Source: Mycolicibacterium stellerae
Lineage (GTDB): Bacteria; Actinomycetota; Actinomycetes; Mycobacteriales; Mycobacteriaceae
Assembly: GCF_003719305.1 (NCBI RefSeq)
Contig: NZ_RARC01000005.1
Coordinates: 1 to 64,000 of the forward strand
Length of the DNA: 64,000 nucleotides
Direction of reading: 5' to 3'
Part shown: positions 1 through 11,500 of the stretch, one piece after another
Position numbering within the stretch: position 1 is the first letter of the stretch
Layout of the letters: every line of letters starts with the position of its first letter
Notes under the pieces: model-generated
What the model was told of the DNA's origin: nothing
The model's database searches: none
The model's input: only the letters and a program-made list of their open reading frames with translations
Program-made: the position numbers and the translations under genes

Positions 1-1
1 C

Positions 2-2212
<2,211 letters not shown>

Positions 2213-2217
2213 GCATC

Positions 2218-2264
2218 AAACGCGACACCCCGCGAGTCCGAAAGGCTCGCGGGGTGTCGTGTTT
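2218..2264. terminator. Bidirectional intrinsic terminator after katG
   Basis: A 14-bp perfect stem (2223–2236 with 2246–2259, CGACACCCCGCGAG arm) is extended by A/T pairs on both sides. An A-run precedes it and TTTT follows. It lies between the katG stop and the convergent RDD gene and could serve both directions. Confidence 0.9.
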
Positions 2265-2270
2265 TCGGCT

Positions 2271-2705
2271 TCAGCGCCGCACGTAGACGACGCGGGTGCC
2301 GAGCAGGAAATCCTGGACCGACCGCCGCCGACGGTCCACGGCGACCGACAGCAGTCCGACGGGAAACAACACGCACGCGATGGCGCGCAAGGTCGCCACC
2401 AAAAGAGGAACCCGCTCGGATCGGCGGCCGACAACGCGCAGGCCCATCACCACCGCGCCAACGGTGCATCCCGACACCGCCCACGCCGCCGCGAGGTAAA
2501 GCGCGGACACGACGAGAACCGCCGCCGTCGAGAAGAGCGCGTCGAGGGCGGGCAGCGCAAACCCGGTCGGATTGAACAGAAGCCGGCTGAGCACCAGACC
2601 GAGATAGAGCAGACCGATGACGGCCCCAACGACGACCAGATCGATGACCGCCGCGACGCCTCTGCTGACAATGCCCGCGGTCTCGGGGCCATCGGGCCCG
2701 GTCAT
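2271..2705 (-). CDS. RDD-family membrane protein
   Basis: A 144-aa protein with three hydrophobic segments (about residues 18–40, 55–78 and 93–118). It has the RDD-family pattern: Arg15 and Asp22 at the start of the first segment, and an Asp in [12 protein letters not shown] near the C-terminus. RDD proteins are small integral membrane proteins, some linked to Na+/H+ exchange, but no transport substrate can be read here. Its start overlaps the stop of the upstream gene by four bases (ATGA), so the two are probably translationally coupled. Confidence 0.8.
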   Translation of the reverse strand: MTGPDGPETAGIVSRGVAAVIDLVVVGAVIGLLYLGLVLSRLLFNPTGFALPALDALFSTAAVLVVSALYLAAAWAVSGCTVGAVVMGLRVVGRRSERVPLLVATLRAIACVLFPVGLLSVAVDRRRRSVQDFLLGTRVVYVRR

Positions 2706-3196
2706 GTCTGGGTCGGTTGGCGCATACCGTCTTGCTCCTCACGTGCGCGGCCGAGAAGGCGGTCGACGAAGCCGGACACCATGTCATCGGCGCGCTCACC
2801 CTGGCTTCGGACGTCGGACATCACGTTCTCGGTGACGGTCGCCGTCGACTGCCGGATGATCGCCTGCAGGTCGACGCCGTCGATCACTTCGTCGGCAAGC
2901 CCGATCAGGTCGATGCGCTCACGGATCAGGTCGTTCAGGTCGATCTCGTCGAGCACCAGCTCGACCACCTGGGCCGCGACGGCCGCGATGATCGCCTTCA
3001 CGGGCTCGATGCTCTGGTCGATGACGAGTTCACCGCGCCGCGACAGATCCGTTCTGCCCCTGCGCAGCCAGGATCCGACCACGGGAAGCCGCTCTGAGGC
3101 GAGATAGAGCTGACCGACACCGGCCACCGCGGTGGCCGCCGCACCGGCCGCGACGGTCACGGCCGGGTGCTTGAGCAACTGCTCGCCGTCGGCCAC
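2702..3196 (-). CDS. Conserved mycobacterial membrane-associated protein
   Basis: A 164-aa protein with a GTG start. An Ala/Val-rich hydrophobic segment (about residues 12–32, AVTVAAGAAATAVAGVGQLY) is followed by a long, acidic, probably helical region rich in Val, Ile and Asp (VVELVLDEIDLNDLIRERID). I do not recognise a catalytic domain. It is coupled to the RDD gene by a four-base overlap. A remnant of an accD4 3' end sits immediately upstream of its start. That suggests this pair once followed accD4 directly, before a 3.8-kb block was placed between them. Confidence 0.7.
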   Translation of the reverse strand: MADGEQLLKHPAVTVAAGAAATAVAGVGQLYLASERLPVVGSWLRRGRTDLSRRGELVIDQSIEPVKAIIAAVAAQVVELVLDEIDLNDLIRERIDLIGLADEVIDGVDLQAIIRQSTATVTENVMSDVRSQGERADDMVSGFVDRLLGRAREEQDGMRQPTQT

Positions 3197-3198
3197 TT

Positions 3199-3246
3199 CA
3201 GAATCGTAGTCGGCTAGATCGGGGGCAGACCGTGCTTGCGCGGTAC
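3199..3246. repeat. Direct repeat, left copy (accD4 3' end)
   Basis: Left copy of an imperfect direct repeat whose right copy is 7029–7074. Thirty-five of the first 40 bases are identical; a 3-base indel follows, then both copies continue GGTAC. The repeat covers the last codons and stop of accD4 plus about a dozen bases beyond. Together the copies bound the block carrying the SH3-like and LuxR genes. Confidence 0.75.
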
Positions 3247-3274
3247 TCGGCGGTATTTCCGACTCAAGTGGACC
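3199..3274 (-). pseudogene. Remnant of an accD4 3' end
   Basis: On the minus strand this stretch reads WAPVHLSRKYRRVPRKHG, then LPPI and TAG, after an upstream in-frame stop. It resembles the real AccD4 C-terminus (HLLRDKQ…[11 protein letters not shown]) at 7044. At DNA level 3199–3238 matches 7029–7068 at 35 of 40 positions, including 19 identical bases around the stop codon (GTAGTCGGCTAGATCGGGG). It is a non-coding leftover and not a gene. Confidence 0.7.
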
Positions 3275-3383
3275 GGCGCCCAGATCTATTCATAGGGATA
3301 TCCCCGATTCCTCGGCCCCGCCGCGGGTTCTAGCGTCGGCCCAAAGGGGTCGTTGACCTCACAACCAGCAACAGGGAGTACCC

Positions 3384-4118
3384 ATGTCGAACATATCCGC
3401 CCACCACAGTTCCCGGTTACTCGCCGCAGCCACGGCCGTAAGCGCCGCAGGACTCGTCATGGCCTCAACTCCGGCTCAGGCGCTTCCGATGATCCCCCTC
3501 GCTCCCCAATGCGAAAGATACGATCTTCCCTCGCGTTTCGTACTGAAGCAGAGCGATCATTGGACGGTGGAGATGCCGGCATCCGGGCAACAGCTGCAGG
3601 GAGCGGCGAAGGCCACCGACGGCAATGGAGAGGAAAAAATTACCGGGTCGGTGGTCGGCGGCCTCACCGGGCCCAGGTTGATCGATTTCACCGTCAACTG
3701 GGACAACGGCCACCGGTCCCGATATACCGGCAGGGTTTACGACGATGGCCAAGCCCGCGGCGGACGTCAGGACATTCGAGCCCAAGGTGCCGGCCCAGAC
3801 AACACGAGCTGGGACACGATCACAGAATTGACGTGCATACCGGAAGCGGCGGAGCAAGGCCAGATCCCGGATAAAAAGGATCCGGATGTCGATGTCAACG
3901 AACAGGCTCCGCCACCGGGAACGGTAAAAGTCACCGAGCCGACGGACGTGTATGACGCCCCGTTGGGAGAGGGCAATGAGGTCGGCGTGCTGCTGGCGCC
4001 CGGAACCCTGCTTCAGATCATCGACCCAGGATGCAATGACGATTGGTGTCATCTCGCCGTTTCCAATGCGCCAGGTGGCCAGGGGTGGGTCTACAAGCCG
4101 CATCTCGGTGCGCCATAG
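3384..4118 (+). CDS. Secreted protein with C-terminal SH3-like domain
   Basis: A 244-aa protein with a Sec signal peptide (hydrophobic core about residues 11–28, likely cleavage after STPAQA at 33). A central, moderately charged region of about 120 residues follows. The C-terminal ~65 residues resemble a bacterial SH3 domain (GTVKVTEPTDVYDAPLG … PGTLLQIIDPGC … GWVYKPHLGAP), a fold often found in cell-wall-binding proteins. Its base composition is lower in GC than the neighbours. GGGAGTACCC before the ATG supplies a ribosome site. With the convergent LuxR gene it forms the islet inserted downstream of accD4. Function unknown. Confidence 0.75.
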   Translation: MSNISAHHSSRLLAAATAVSAAGLVMASTPAQALPMIPLAPQCERYDLPSRFVLKQSDHWTVEMPASGQQLQGAAKATDGNGEEKITGSVVGGLTGPRLIDFTVNWDNGHRSRYTGRVYDDGQARGGRQDIRAQGAGPDNTSWDTITELTCIPEAAEQGQIPDKKDPDVDVNEQAPPPGTVKVTEPTDVYDAPLGEGNEVGVLLAPGTLLQIIDPGCNDDWCHLAVSNAPGGQGWVYKPHLGAP

Positions 4119-4149
4119 CCACGGACGGATTCCCCGGACCGCAGCGTCC

Positions 4150-6933
4150 CTATCCTTCGGGGTTGCCCATCAGTCGGCCCAACTCGGCTCGCGAGCGGAT
4201 GCCAAGCTTGCGATAGATGCGTGTGAGGTTCGCCTCGACCGTCTTGGGGCTGATAAACAGCGTCGCTGCAACGTCGCGGTAGGTCATGCCCGAGGCCGCC
4301 AGCTCGGCGACCCTTCGTTCGGAAGGAGTGAGCCCGCCCTCACCGGTCGGGGCCACATTGGTCCGCTCGAGTTCTGCGCGGACCCGCGCGGCCCACAACG
4401 GTGTGTTCAGGGCCTCGAAGGTGGCCAATGCCTCGTGCAACGCGCTCGACGCGGCCTCCTTCTGCCGTTGACGACGCTGGAGTCGACCCAACACCAGGTG
4501 CGTGCGTGCCCGCTCGAAAGGCATTGGCAACCGGTCATGTTCGGCCATCGCGCGATGTGCTTCGGCCGTTGCCGCTTCGACTTCTCCGCGGGCAGCCAGC
4601 AGCATGCTTCGGCAGCGGGCTCCGACAGCCAGCATCCAGGCGCGGTCCACCCGTCGCCCGTTGCGTTCAAGCATGTCAATCAGCGGCTCCGCCTCGTCGA
4701 GACGGCGTAGTTGGATCATGGCCTCGATGGCGTCCGGAACGAACGAGGCGACGAATATCTCGGTGCCCTTCGGTGGCGGGTCGAGGCTGGCGAGCATCGG
4801 TTCGAGTGTGGTGAGTGCGGCTTCATGGTTCCCGAGCGACACCTCGAGGAATCCGATTATCGTAATCGGCCACTCCGCCAACAGATTTGAGCGGCACCGC
4901 TGGCTTGCTGCGAGGGCGTCGCCGGCATCGCGGCGCGTCGCCTCCTCGTCGCCGCAATAGGCGGCGACCGCGGCGCGAATCATCAGTGCAACCGACAGTG
5001 GCAGGTCCCCACCGAGTTGCAGTGCCCGTTGCATCGCGTCCTCCGCGAGCAGCGCGGCGTCGGCGAGGTTTCCCCGCCAGATGTCGACGAGCACACTGTG
5101 CACCGCGACAAACATCAGCTCGCTCTCCTCGCCGCGCTCGATGCAACGGCGCCGGATGATGCCGGCCCGCTCGGCGGCGTCGGCCAGCCGCCCGGTCCAG
5201 GCCAGCAGCAAGACGTTTTGCATGCTCGGCCGCAACACAACCGGAGTGTCGGCGTCGCGGTCTTCCAACTCCAGCGCCCGCCGCAGCGCCAGCTCATCGA
5301 GCCCGCGGCCGCGTTGAAAGCGTACGACGACACGCATGCTCAGGGCCTGACTCAACAAGTGTTGATTGCCGAGCTGCTCGGCGTTCTTGACCGCCTTCTC
5401 GATTGTCTCCGCGGCCGCATCCAGTCGACCAGCATTGAGCAGAGCGAATGACAGGGTGACGAGCATTTGAACAGTCGGAGCCAACCGATCGCCGATTTCG
5501 TCAAGCGCCTGCTCGAGCAATCCGGCCGCCTCACTGAAGCCACCGTCGAGCAGGCGGACCGCAGTGAGCGAGGCGAGCGCCTCTGCCCGAACAGGTCCAG
5601 CGGTCAGCTGTTTGATCGTCTGCTCAAGCATCGTTTTGGCCCGGCCGGTGTCCCCGGCGTTGAAGTGATGGATCGCCGCCCGTATTCGGCGCTCCGGCGT
5701 GTCGCCGCCGAGCCCGACGGCAAGGTCGAGAAACTCCGCGGCCGCTTCCGGCGCTCCGCGCAGCCGCGCGCTCTCAGCCGCCGCGTCGAGCGATTTCAGA
5801 GTCAGCGGCTCGGCGCTCGTCGCAGCCAAGGCCAGGTGTCTGGCCTCCAGCTCCGGTTGATCGACTATCTCGGCCAGCCGCCGATGCATCGCCCGTCGCC
5901 TCGCGCCCGGGGCGTCGCTGAGTACACCCGTCGCCAGGAGTGGGTGTGCGAACTTGAGGCGATTGCCATCGATGCTGATGATTCCCTTTTTCTCGGCCTC
6001 CTCAAGGAGCCCGACAACGTCCTTGATGTCAGTGTGGGTGGCGAGGGCGACAAGGTCGACGGTGGGCCTGGCAAGGCAGGCGGCGGCCAGCAGCACATCT
6101 TGGATCTCGTTCTCGAGGCGTCCCAGGCGGACATGCACAAGTTCGGCAAGCGTGTTCGGCAATTGCACCTGCAGGTTCGGCGTGTAGCCGTCGATCGGCC
6201 GTGCCAGCTCTATGGCATAGAACGGATTACCACCCGACACTTCGTGGATCCGGACCATTGTCGGCCGCGAGAACGACCGCTTCAGCCGCTCGGAGACTAC
6301 GATGTGCAGGGCTCCGATACTCAACGGATGCAAGGTGATTCGATGGACGCCGTCAGGCGTTGGCATCTGCAGCCAGGACACTGCGTGTAAGCTTTGCGGG
6401 TCGCTGCGAACGGTGGCAAGCACTCCAACCCGGCCCGTTAGGCGGCGCGCCGCGAACGCCAGGACACGGACGCTCGAGGGATCAAGCCACTGCAGGTCAT
6501 CTATCGCCACGAGCAGCGGTGTGTTGTCTGCAATGGTCTCGACGAGCGAAAGCAATGCCGCCGCTACCGCGCGCTGATCGATAGCAACGTCAGCAGCGTC
6601 GGCCTGGTACAAGACCCGGTCCAAGGCCAGTCGCTGTGGACCAGGAAGTTCCGCCAACGCATCCGCGTCAAGTCGGGAAACCAGGTCGCCGAGTCCCGCG
6701 TAGGCAAGCACCGATTCCGCCGCGGATCCACGCGCCGACAACACAAGAAACCCGCGTTCACGTGCGTGGTCCAGGGCCGACAGCCACAGCGTCGTCTTGC
6801 CCATGCCGGGCTCGCCCTCCAGCAGTAATGCCGCTGGCTCTGCAGCCACAGAATCGAGGAATTCGGTCACCGCCTGCGATTCCGCGGGTCGGCTCACAGT
6901 CGTGGCAGATATGGCCGACCCCCCCTCGCGCAC
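4150..6933 (-). CDS. LuxR-family regulator with N-terminal AAA/ATPase domain (LAL/MalT type)
   Basis: A 927-aa regulator. The Walker A motif is near residue 40 (EGEPGMGKTT) and the Walker B is LLVAIDDLQWLD. A long TPR-like helical middle follows (AEFLDLAVGLGGDTPERR, LAEEAL-type repeats). The C-terminal LuxR helix-turn-helix is LTPSERRVAELAASGM … ISPKTVEANLTRIYRKLG. Such proteins are ATP-dependent, ligand-sensing activators. The GTG start lies in a G-rich tract, and a GTG 12 codons in (VSRPAES) is an alternative. It is a stand-alone regulator beside a secreted SH3 protein; its targets cannot be read. Confidence 0.85.
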   Translation of the reverse strand: MREGGSAISATTVSRPAESQAVTEFLDSVAAEPAALLLEGEPGMGKTTLWLSALDHARERGFLVLSARGSAAESVLAYAGLGDLVSRLDADALAELPGPQRLALDRVLYQADAADVAIDQRAVAAALLSLVETIADNTPLLVAIDDLQWLDPSSVRVLAFAARRLTGRVGVLATVRSDPQSLHAVSWLQMPTPDGVHRITLHPLSIGALHIVVSERLKRSFSRPTMVRIHEVSGGNPFYAIELARPIDGYTPNLQVQLPNTLAELVHVRLGRLENEIQDVLLAAACLARPTVDLVALATHTDIKDVVGLLEEAEKKGIISIDGNRLKFAHPLLATGVLSDAPGARRRAMHRRLAEIVDQPELEARHLALAATSAEPLTLKSLDAAAESARLRGAPEAAAEFLDLAVGLGGDTPERRIRAAIHHFNAGDTGRAKTMLEQTIKQLTAGPVRAEALASLTAVRLLDGGFSEAAGLLEQALDEIGDRLAPTVQMLVTLSFALLNAGRLDAAAETIEKAVKNAEQLGNQHLLSQALSMRVVVRFQRGRGLDELALRRALELEDRDADTPVVLRPSMQNVLLLAWTGRLADAAERAGIIRRRCIERGEESELMFVAVHSVLVDIWRGNLADAALLAEDAMQRALQLGGDLPLSVALMIRAAVAAYCGDEEATRRDAGDALAASQRCRSNLLAEWPITIIGFLEVSLGNHEAALTTLEPMLASLDPPPKGTEIFVASFVPDAIEAMIQLRRLDEAEPLIDMLERNGRRVDRAWMLAVGARCRSMLLAARGEVEAATAEAHRAMAEHDRLPMPFERARTHLVLGRLQRRQRQKEAASSALHEALATFEALNTPLWAARVRAELERTNVAPTGEGGLTPSERRVAELAASGMTYRDVAATLFISPKTVEANLTRIYRKLGIRSRAELGRLMGNPEG

Positions 6934-7028
6934 GAGTTACTGCCGAGGCTAACGACTTGGCGGAGCGATTGCCGCGCTTCCTGGGAAAATATCGGGAAGT
7001 TGCTGTCAATGCCTGCGGAGATGCCCGC

Positions 7029-7074
7029 CAGAAATGTAGTCGGCTAGATCGGGGTCAGGCCGTGCTTCCGGTAC
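7029..7074. repeat. Direct repeat, right copy (accD4 3' end)
   Basis: Right copy of the repeat at 3199–3246. It contains the functional last codons of accD4 (KHGLTPI and TAG) and 15 bases downstream of the stop. Confidence 0.75.
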
Positions 7075-8597
7075 ACACGCCCGTGAAGCTGCTTGTCCCG
7101 CAACAAATGGAGCGACTTACGCAGCAGCAACCGGGTCTCGTGCGGCTGGATGACCCCGTCGATGTAGCCTCGCTCGGCGGCGATCCACGGGGTGGCCAAA
7201 TTGAGGTTGTAGCCCTCGATGAAGTCGGCGCGGATCTTTTGCACCTCCGGGGCCGTCGGATCCGGGAACCGCTTCACCAGCAGCTGGGCCGCGCCCTCCG
7301 CGCCGATCACGGCGATGCGCGCGGTCGGCCACGCGAAGTTCAGGTCGGCGGCCAACTGCTTGGACCCCATCACCGCATATCCGCCGCCGTAGGCCTTGCG
7401 GACGATGATCGTCACCTTGGGGACGTCGGCCTCCACCAGCGCGTTGAAAAACCGTCCGCCGCGCTTGATGATCCCGCCCTTTTCCTGCTCGACCCCCGGC
7501 ATCGCACCAGGGGTGTCCACCACGAAAACCAAAGGGGTGTTGTAGGAATCGCAGAATCGGATGAACGCGGTCGCCTTGTCGGAGGCCTCGTTGTCGATGG
7601 CACCCGACAGATACATCGGCTGGTTGGCGATCACCCCGACCGGGCGCCCGTCGACGCGCGCAAAAGCGGTGATCATCGCCTGCCCACGCTGTGCACCGAC
7701 CTCGAACACGTCGCCGTCGTCGAAAATCCGCATCAGGATCTCGTGCATGTCATAGGCGGTGTTGTCGGCGTCCGGGACGATCGAGTCGAGTTCCAGGTCG
7801 TGCGGTGTGATCTCCGGCTCGAGGCCCGGGTTGACGATCGGTGGATCGTCAAAGGTGTTGGCGGGCAAGAAACTCAGGTAATCGCGGGCGTATTGGAACG
7901 CCTCCGCCTCGCTGTCCACCACCTGGTGGATATTGCCGTATTTGGCTTGGTTGTCGGCGCCACCGAGTTCGTCGAGCGTCACGTCCTCGCCGGTGACGTC
8001 CTTGATCACATCGGGTCCGGTGATGAACATGTAGCCCTGGTTGCGCACCGCCACCACGAGGTCCGTCTGGATCGGCGAATACACCGCTCCACCAGCACAT
8101 GCACCGAAGATCAACGAGATCTCGGGCACCAGACCCCGCAACATCTCGTGGCGCCGGCCCAACTCCGCGTACCAGGCCAGTGACGTCACCGCATCCTGAA
8201 TCCGCGCCCCCGCCGAGTCGTTGATACCGATGATCGGGCAGCCGACCATCGCCACCCACTCCATCAGCTTGGCCACCTTGCGGCCGAACATCTCACCGAC
8301 CGAGCCCTGGAACACCGTCTGGTCGTGGCTGAACACAGCGACGGGCCTGCCGTTGATGGTGCCGTGGCCGGTGACCACGCCGTCGCCGTACAACGCGTTC
8401 GGGTCACCCGGTGTCTTGCACAGCGCACCGATCTCCAGGAAGCTGCCCGGGTCGACGAGCGAATGGATACGGGCGCGGGCGCTGGGGATGCCCTTCCTCT
8501 CCCGTTTGGCGATGGCCTTCTCGCCACCGGGTTCCTTTGCCAGCTCCAGCTTTTCGCGAAGGTCGGACAGCAGTTCCGCAGTGGTCTTGTTGGTCAC
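7044..8597 (-). CDS. accD4: Acyl-CoA carboxylase beta subunit AccD4
   Basis: Carboxyltransferase subunit (517 aa) which, with the biotin-bearing AccA3, carboxylates the long alpha-chain acyl-CoA to give the extender unit for Pks13. Both carboxyltransferase halves are present. Glycine-rich oxyanion loops are visible as [12 protein letters not shown] in the N-terminal half and [12 protein letters not shown] in the C-terminal half. The GTG start overlaps the pks13 stop by four bases (GTGA), so fadD32, pks13 and accD4 form one operon. The C-terminal codons are duplicated 3.8 kb downstream. Confidence 0.96.
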   Translation of the reverse strand: MTNKTTAELLSDLREKLELAKEPGGEKAIAKRERKGIPSARARIHSLVDPGSFLEIGALCKTPGDPNALYGDGVVTGHGTINGRPVAVFSHDQTVFQGSVGEMFGRKVAKLMEWVAMVGCPIIGINDSAGARIQDAVTSLAWYAELGRRHEMLRGLVPEISLIFGACAGGAVYSPIQTDLVVAVRNQGYMFITGPDVIKDVTGEDVTLDELGGADNQAKYGNIHQVVDSEAEAFQYARDYLSFLPANTFDDPPIVNPGLEPEITPHDLELDSIVPDADNTAYDMHEILMRIFDDGDVFEVGAQRGQAMITAFARVDGRPVGVIANQPMYLSGAIDNEASDKATAFIRFCDSYNTPLVFVVDTPGAMPGVEQEKGGIIKRGGRFFNALVEADVPKVTIIVRKAYGGGYAVMGSKQLAADLNFAWPTARIAVIGAEGAAQLLVKRFPDPTAPEVQKIRADFIEGYNLNLATPWIAAERGYIDGVIQPHETRLLLRKSLHLLRDKQLHGRVYRKHGLTPI

Positions 8598-11500
8598 TTC
8601 GCCAGCTTCTCCTCAGCTTCGATGCGATTGATCGCCTCGCTCATGTGCGCGCCGACCTTGGCAATGTACGGCTCGTCGATCGCCTGGATGTGCTCGCCCC
8701 CGATCGGCACCACCTCCAGCTCGGAGACGTATTCGCCCCAGCCGCCGTCCGGCTTGCGGGTGGCGTAACGCGGCTCGAAGAAGATCGCGTCGTCGTGGTA
8801 GCGATCGGCCATGTAGAGCGTGACGTGTCCGTCGTAGGGCCGGATCTCCGCGGTGTCGATGACCCGGTTGTCCAGATACGACGTGCGCTGATGCTCGATC
8901 ACCCCGCCCGGGATCTGCACACCGCTTGCCTTGACCGCGTCGAGGACGAAACTGACCTGACCCTCGTCGTCGAGATCCTCGAGCTGCTCGTAAGGGATCG
9001 CGGGGACCGCGACGTTGAAGGTGCGCTCGGCGAACCGCGCGTAGCGGTCCCAGCGGGCGCGGACCTCCTCCTTGGTCTGCGGCACCTCTTCACCGGCACG
9101 CACCGCATCGATCAGCCCGACGAAGCGGACGTCGGCGCCCGCCTGCTTGAGCCCGATCGCGCAGGCGTACGCCAGCACGCCGCCGAGCGACCAGCCGGCC
9201 AGGATGAACGGGCCGTCATGCATCTCGAGCAGCTTCGGCACATACTCCGCGGCGCGCTCCTCGACGGAGCCCTCGACCCGCTCGATGCCGTACACCGGGG
9301 TGTCGGCGGGCAGCCGCTTCAGCAGCGGTTCGTAGACCACGGTCGAACCGCCCGCCGGGTGGAACACGAAGACGGGGACGGCCCTCGAGCCCTCCTTGGG
9401 CGCGCGCAGTGTTCGCACGAACCCATCGAGCTCGCCTGATTCGAGGTGCTCACGCACGATGCTCGCCAGCGCTTCGATCGTCGGCGAGTTCTTCACATCC
9501 TCGACGGTGATGGTTCCCTCGGCGCGTTCGGTCAGCCGTGCGGCCATCTTCTCGGCGGTCTCGTCGTCGAGCTCGGGCAGTGCGTTGAAGATGCCGCCGG
9601 GTGACTTGCCGGTGACGATGGCCCACGTCGCGAACGTGACTCGCTCAGCCGCTTCGCGCGGCGGCACGTCGGAGCCGAGCGCCTCGGTGACGGCCTCCTG
9701 GGTCAGCACCTGAGCCGCCAGCGCGGCCGCACTCGGTTTGTCCGGCGCCGCCGGGCCTGCCGGGTTGGTCGGTGGCGGCGGGATCGGCGTTTCGGTTGGT
9801 GGCGCAGCACCAGCTTCGGCCAGCTTCTCTTCGAGCTCGGCGACCGTGGTCGCGCCGCCCATCAGCTCGGCCTGCGCGGCCGCAATCTCCTCCGGAGTCT
9901 GTGTCTTCTGGTGCTCCGCGAGCTCTTCGACCTCGTCGCGGTGTTCGATCGCATACTCGATGAGTTTCTCGACGGCGTACAGGTTCGCGTCGCGCACGGC
10001 CGTCAACTGGATTGGCGGAAGGTCGAAGTCGTACTCGACGCGGTTCTTGATCCGCACCGCCATCAGCGAGTCGAGACCCAGCTCGATCAGCGGCACCTCC
10101 CACGGGAGGTCCTCGGGCTCATATCCCATCGCGCCACCAACGATGGCGCCGAGGCGCGCGCCGATGGTCTCGCCCGTGTCCGGTGCCCACTTCTCGAAGC
10201 CCGCGCCGAGATTCGCGCCCTGGGTGAGGTGATCGGAAAGGATCGCCGCGTCGTCCTCTTCCTCGACGACGGGTGCGCTCGAAACCTGCTCGGCCACAGC
10301 GGTTCCGGTCGCGATGGCACTGGGCAGCGCGGCCGCCTGGCCTGCGCGACTGACGACGGCGTCGTACACAAGGGTGAACGACTCGTCGATGCGCGAGTGA
10401 ACCTGCACACTTGCACCGCCGGGGTGGCGGGTCAGCGTGGTCACCAACCGCGCGCGGTCATCGGGGATCGCGCGCTGTTCGGATGCCGTCAGCGTGGCAT
10501 CCGGAAGCACTTGGGATGCTGCCGCTTTCACCAACGCGCCGAGATTCGTCGGGGTCCTCGGGTTGTACTCCCACACGTGCCTGCCGTCGGGCGTCGCCAC
10601 GTGATTGCCCGGCATCAAAGTCGAGCTGTCACCGGTGAAGTGGGCCTCCAGCCAGTGCGGCTTGCGACGGAACCTGGTCGGCGGGATGTTCGCGTACTCA
10701 CCTCGGGAAAACAGGGTCCGGAAGTCCAGGTCGTGGCCGTGCACGAAAAGCTGCGCCATCGCGGCCGTCATCGCGTCGACCTCGTCCTGCTTGCGTGCCA
10801 GCGTCGCGATCAGCTGCGCATCGTGCAGCCCCGCGCTCGCCGTGGTCAGCCCAACCTGCATGAGCGCAACGGGATTCGGCGCCAGCTCGAGGAACGTGGT
10901 GTGACCGTTGTCGACGGCGTTGCGAATGCCGTGCGTGAAGTACACGCTGTGCCGCAGGCCCTTCTTCCAGTAGTCCACGTCGTGGATCGGCTCGCCGCCG
11001 GGCCGGATGAAGCTGCCCTCGTGAACGGTCGAGAAGTAGCCCGTGGTGAGTGGATGCGGCTCGATGCCCTGCAACTCGGCCGCCAGCTCACCGAGCAGGG
11101 GGTCCATCTGCTGGGTGTGGCTGGCGCCCTTGGTCTGGAACTTGCGGGCGAACTTGCCCTCTTTCTCGGCTCGCTCGATGATCGCGTCAACCTGGTCGGG
11201 CGGTCCGCCGATCACCGTCTGCGTCGGCGCGGCGTACACGCACACCTCGAGATCGGGGTAGTCGGAGAACACCGTCTTGATCTCTTCTGCGGAGTACTCG
11301 ACGAGCGCCATCAGCCGGATGTACTCGCCGAACAGCATCGCCTCGCCCTCACCCATCAGGTGTGAGCGCGAACAGATGGTGCGGGTGGCGTCGGCCAGCG
11401 ACAAGCCGCCCGCGAAGTAGGCCGCAGCGGCCTCGCCGAGCGACTGGCCAACCACCGCACCGGGTTTCGCGCCGTGCGCCTTGAGCAGCTCGCCCAGCGC

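Noticed and set aside
3210..7040. Transposon explanation for the islet
   Set aside because: No transposase, integrase or inverted terminal repeats were seen. Only the accD4-end direct repeat supports mobility, so it is not called a mobile element.
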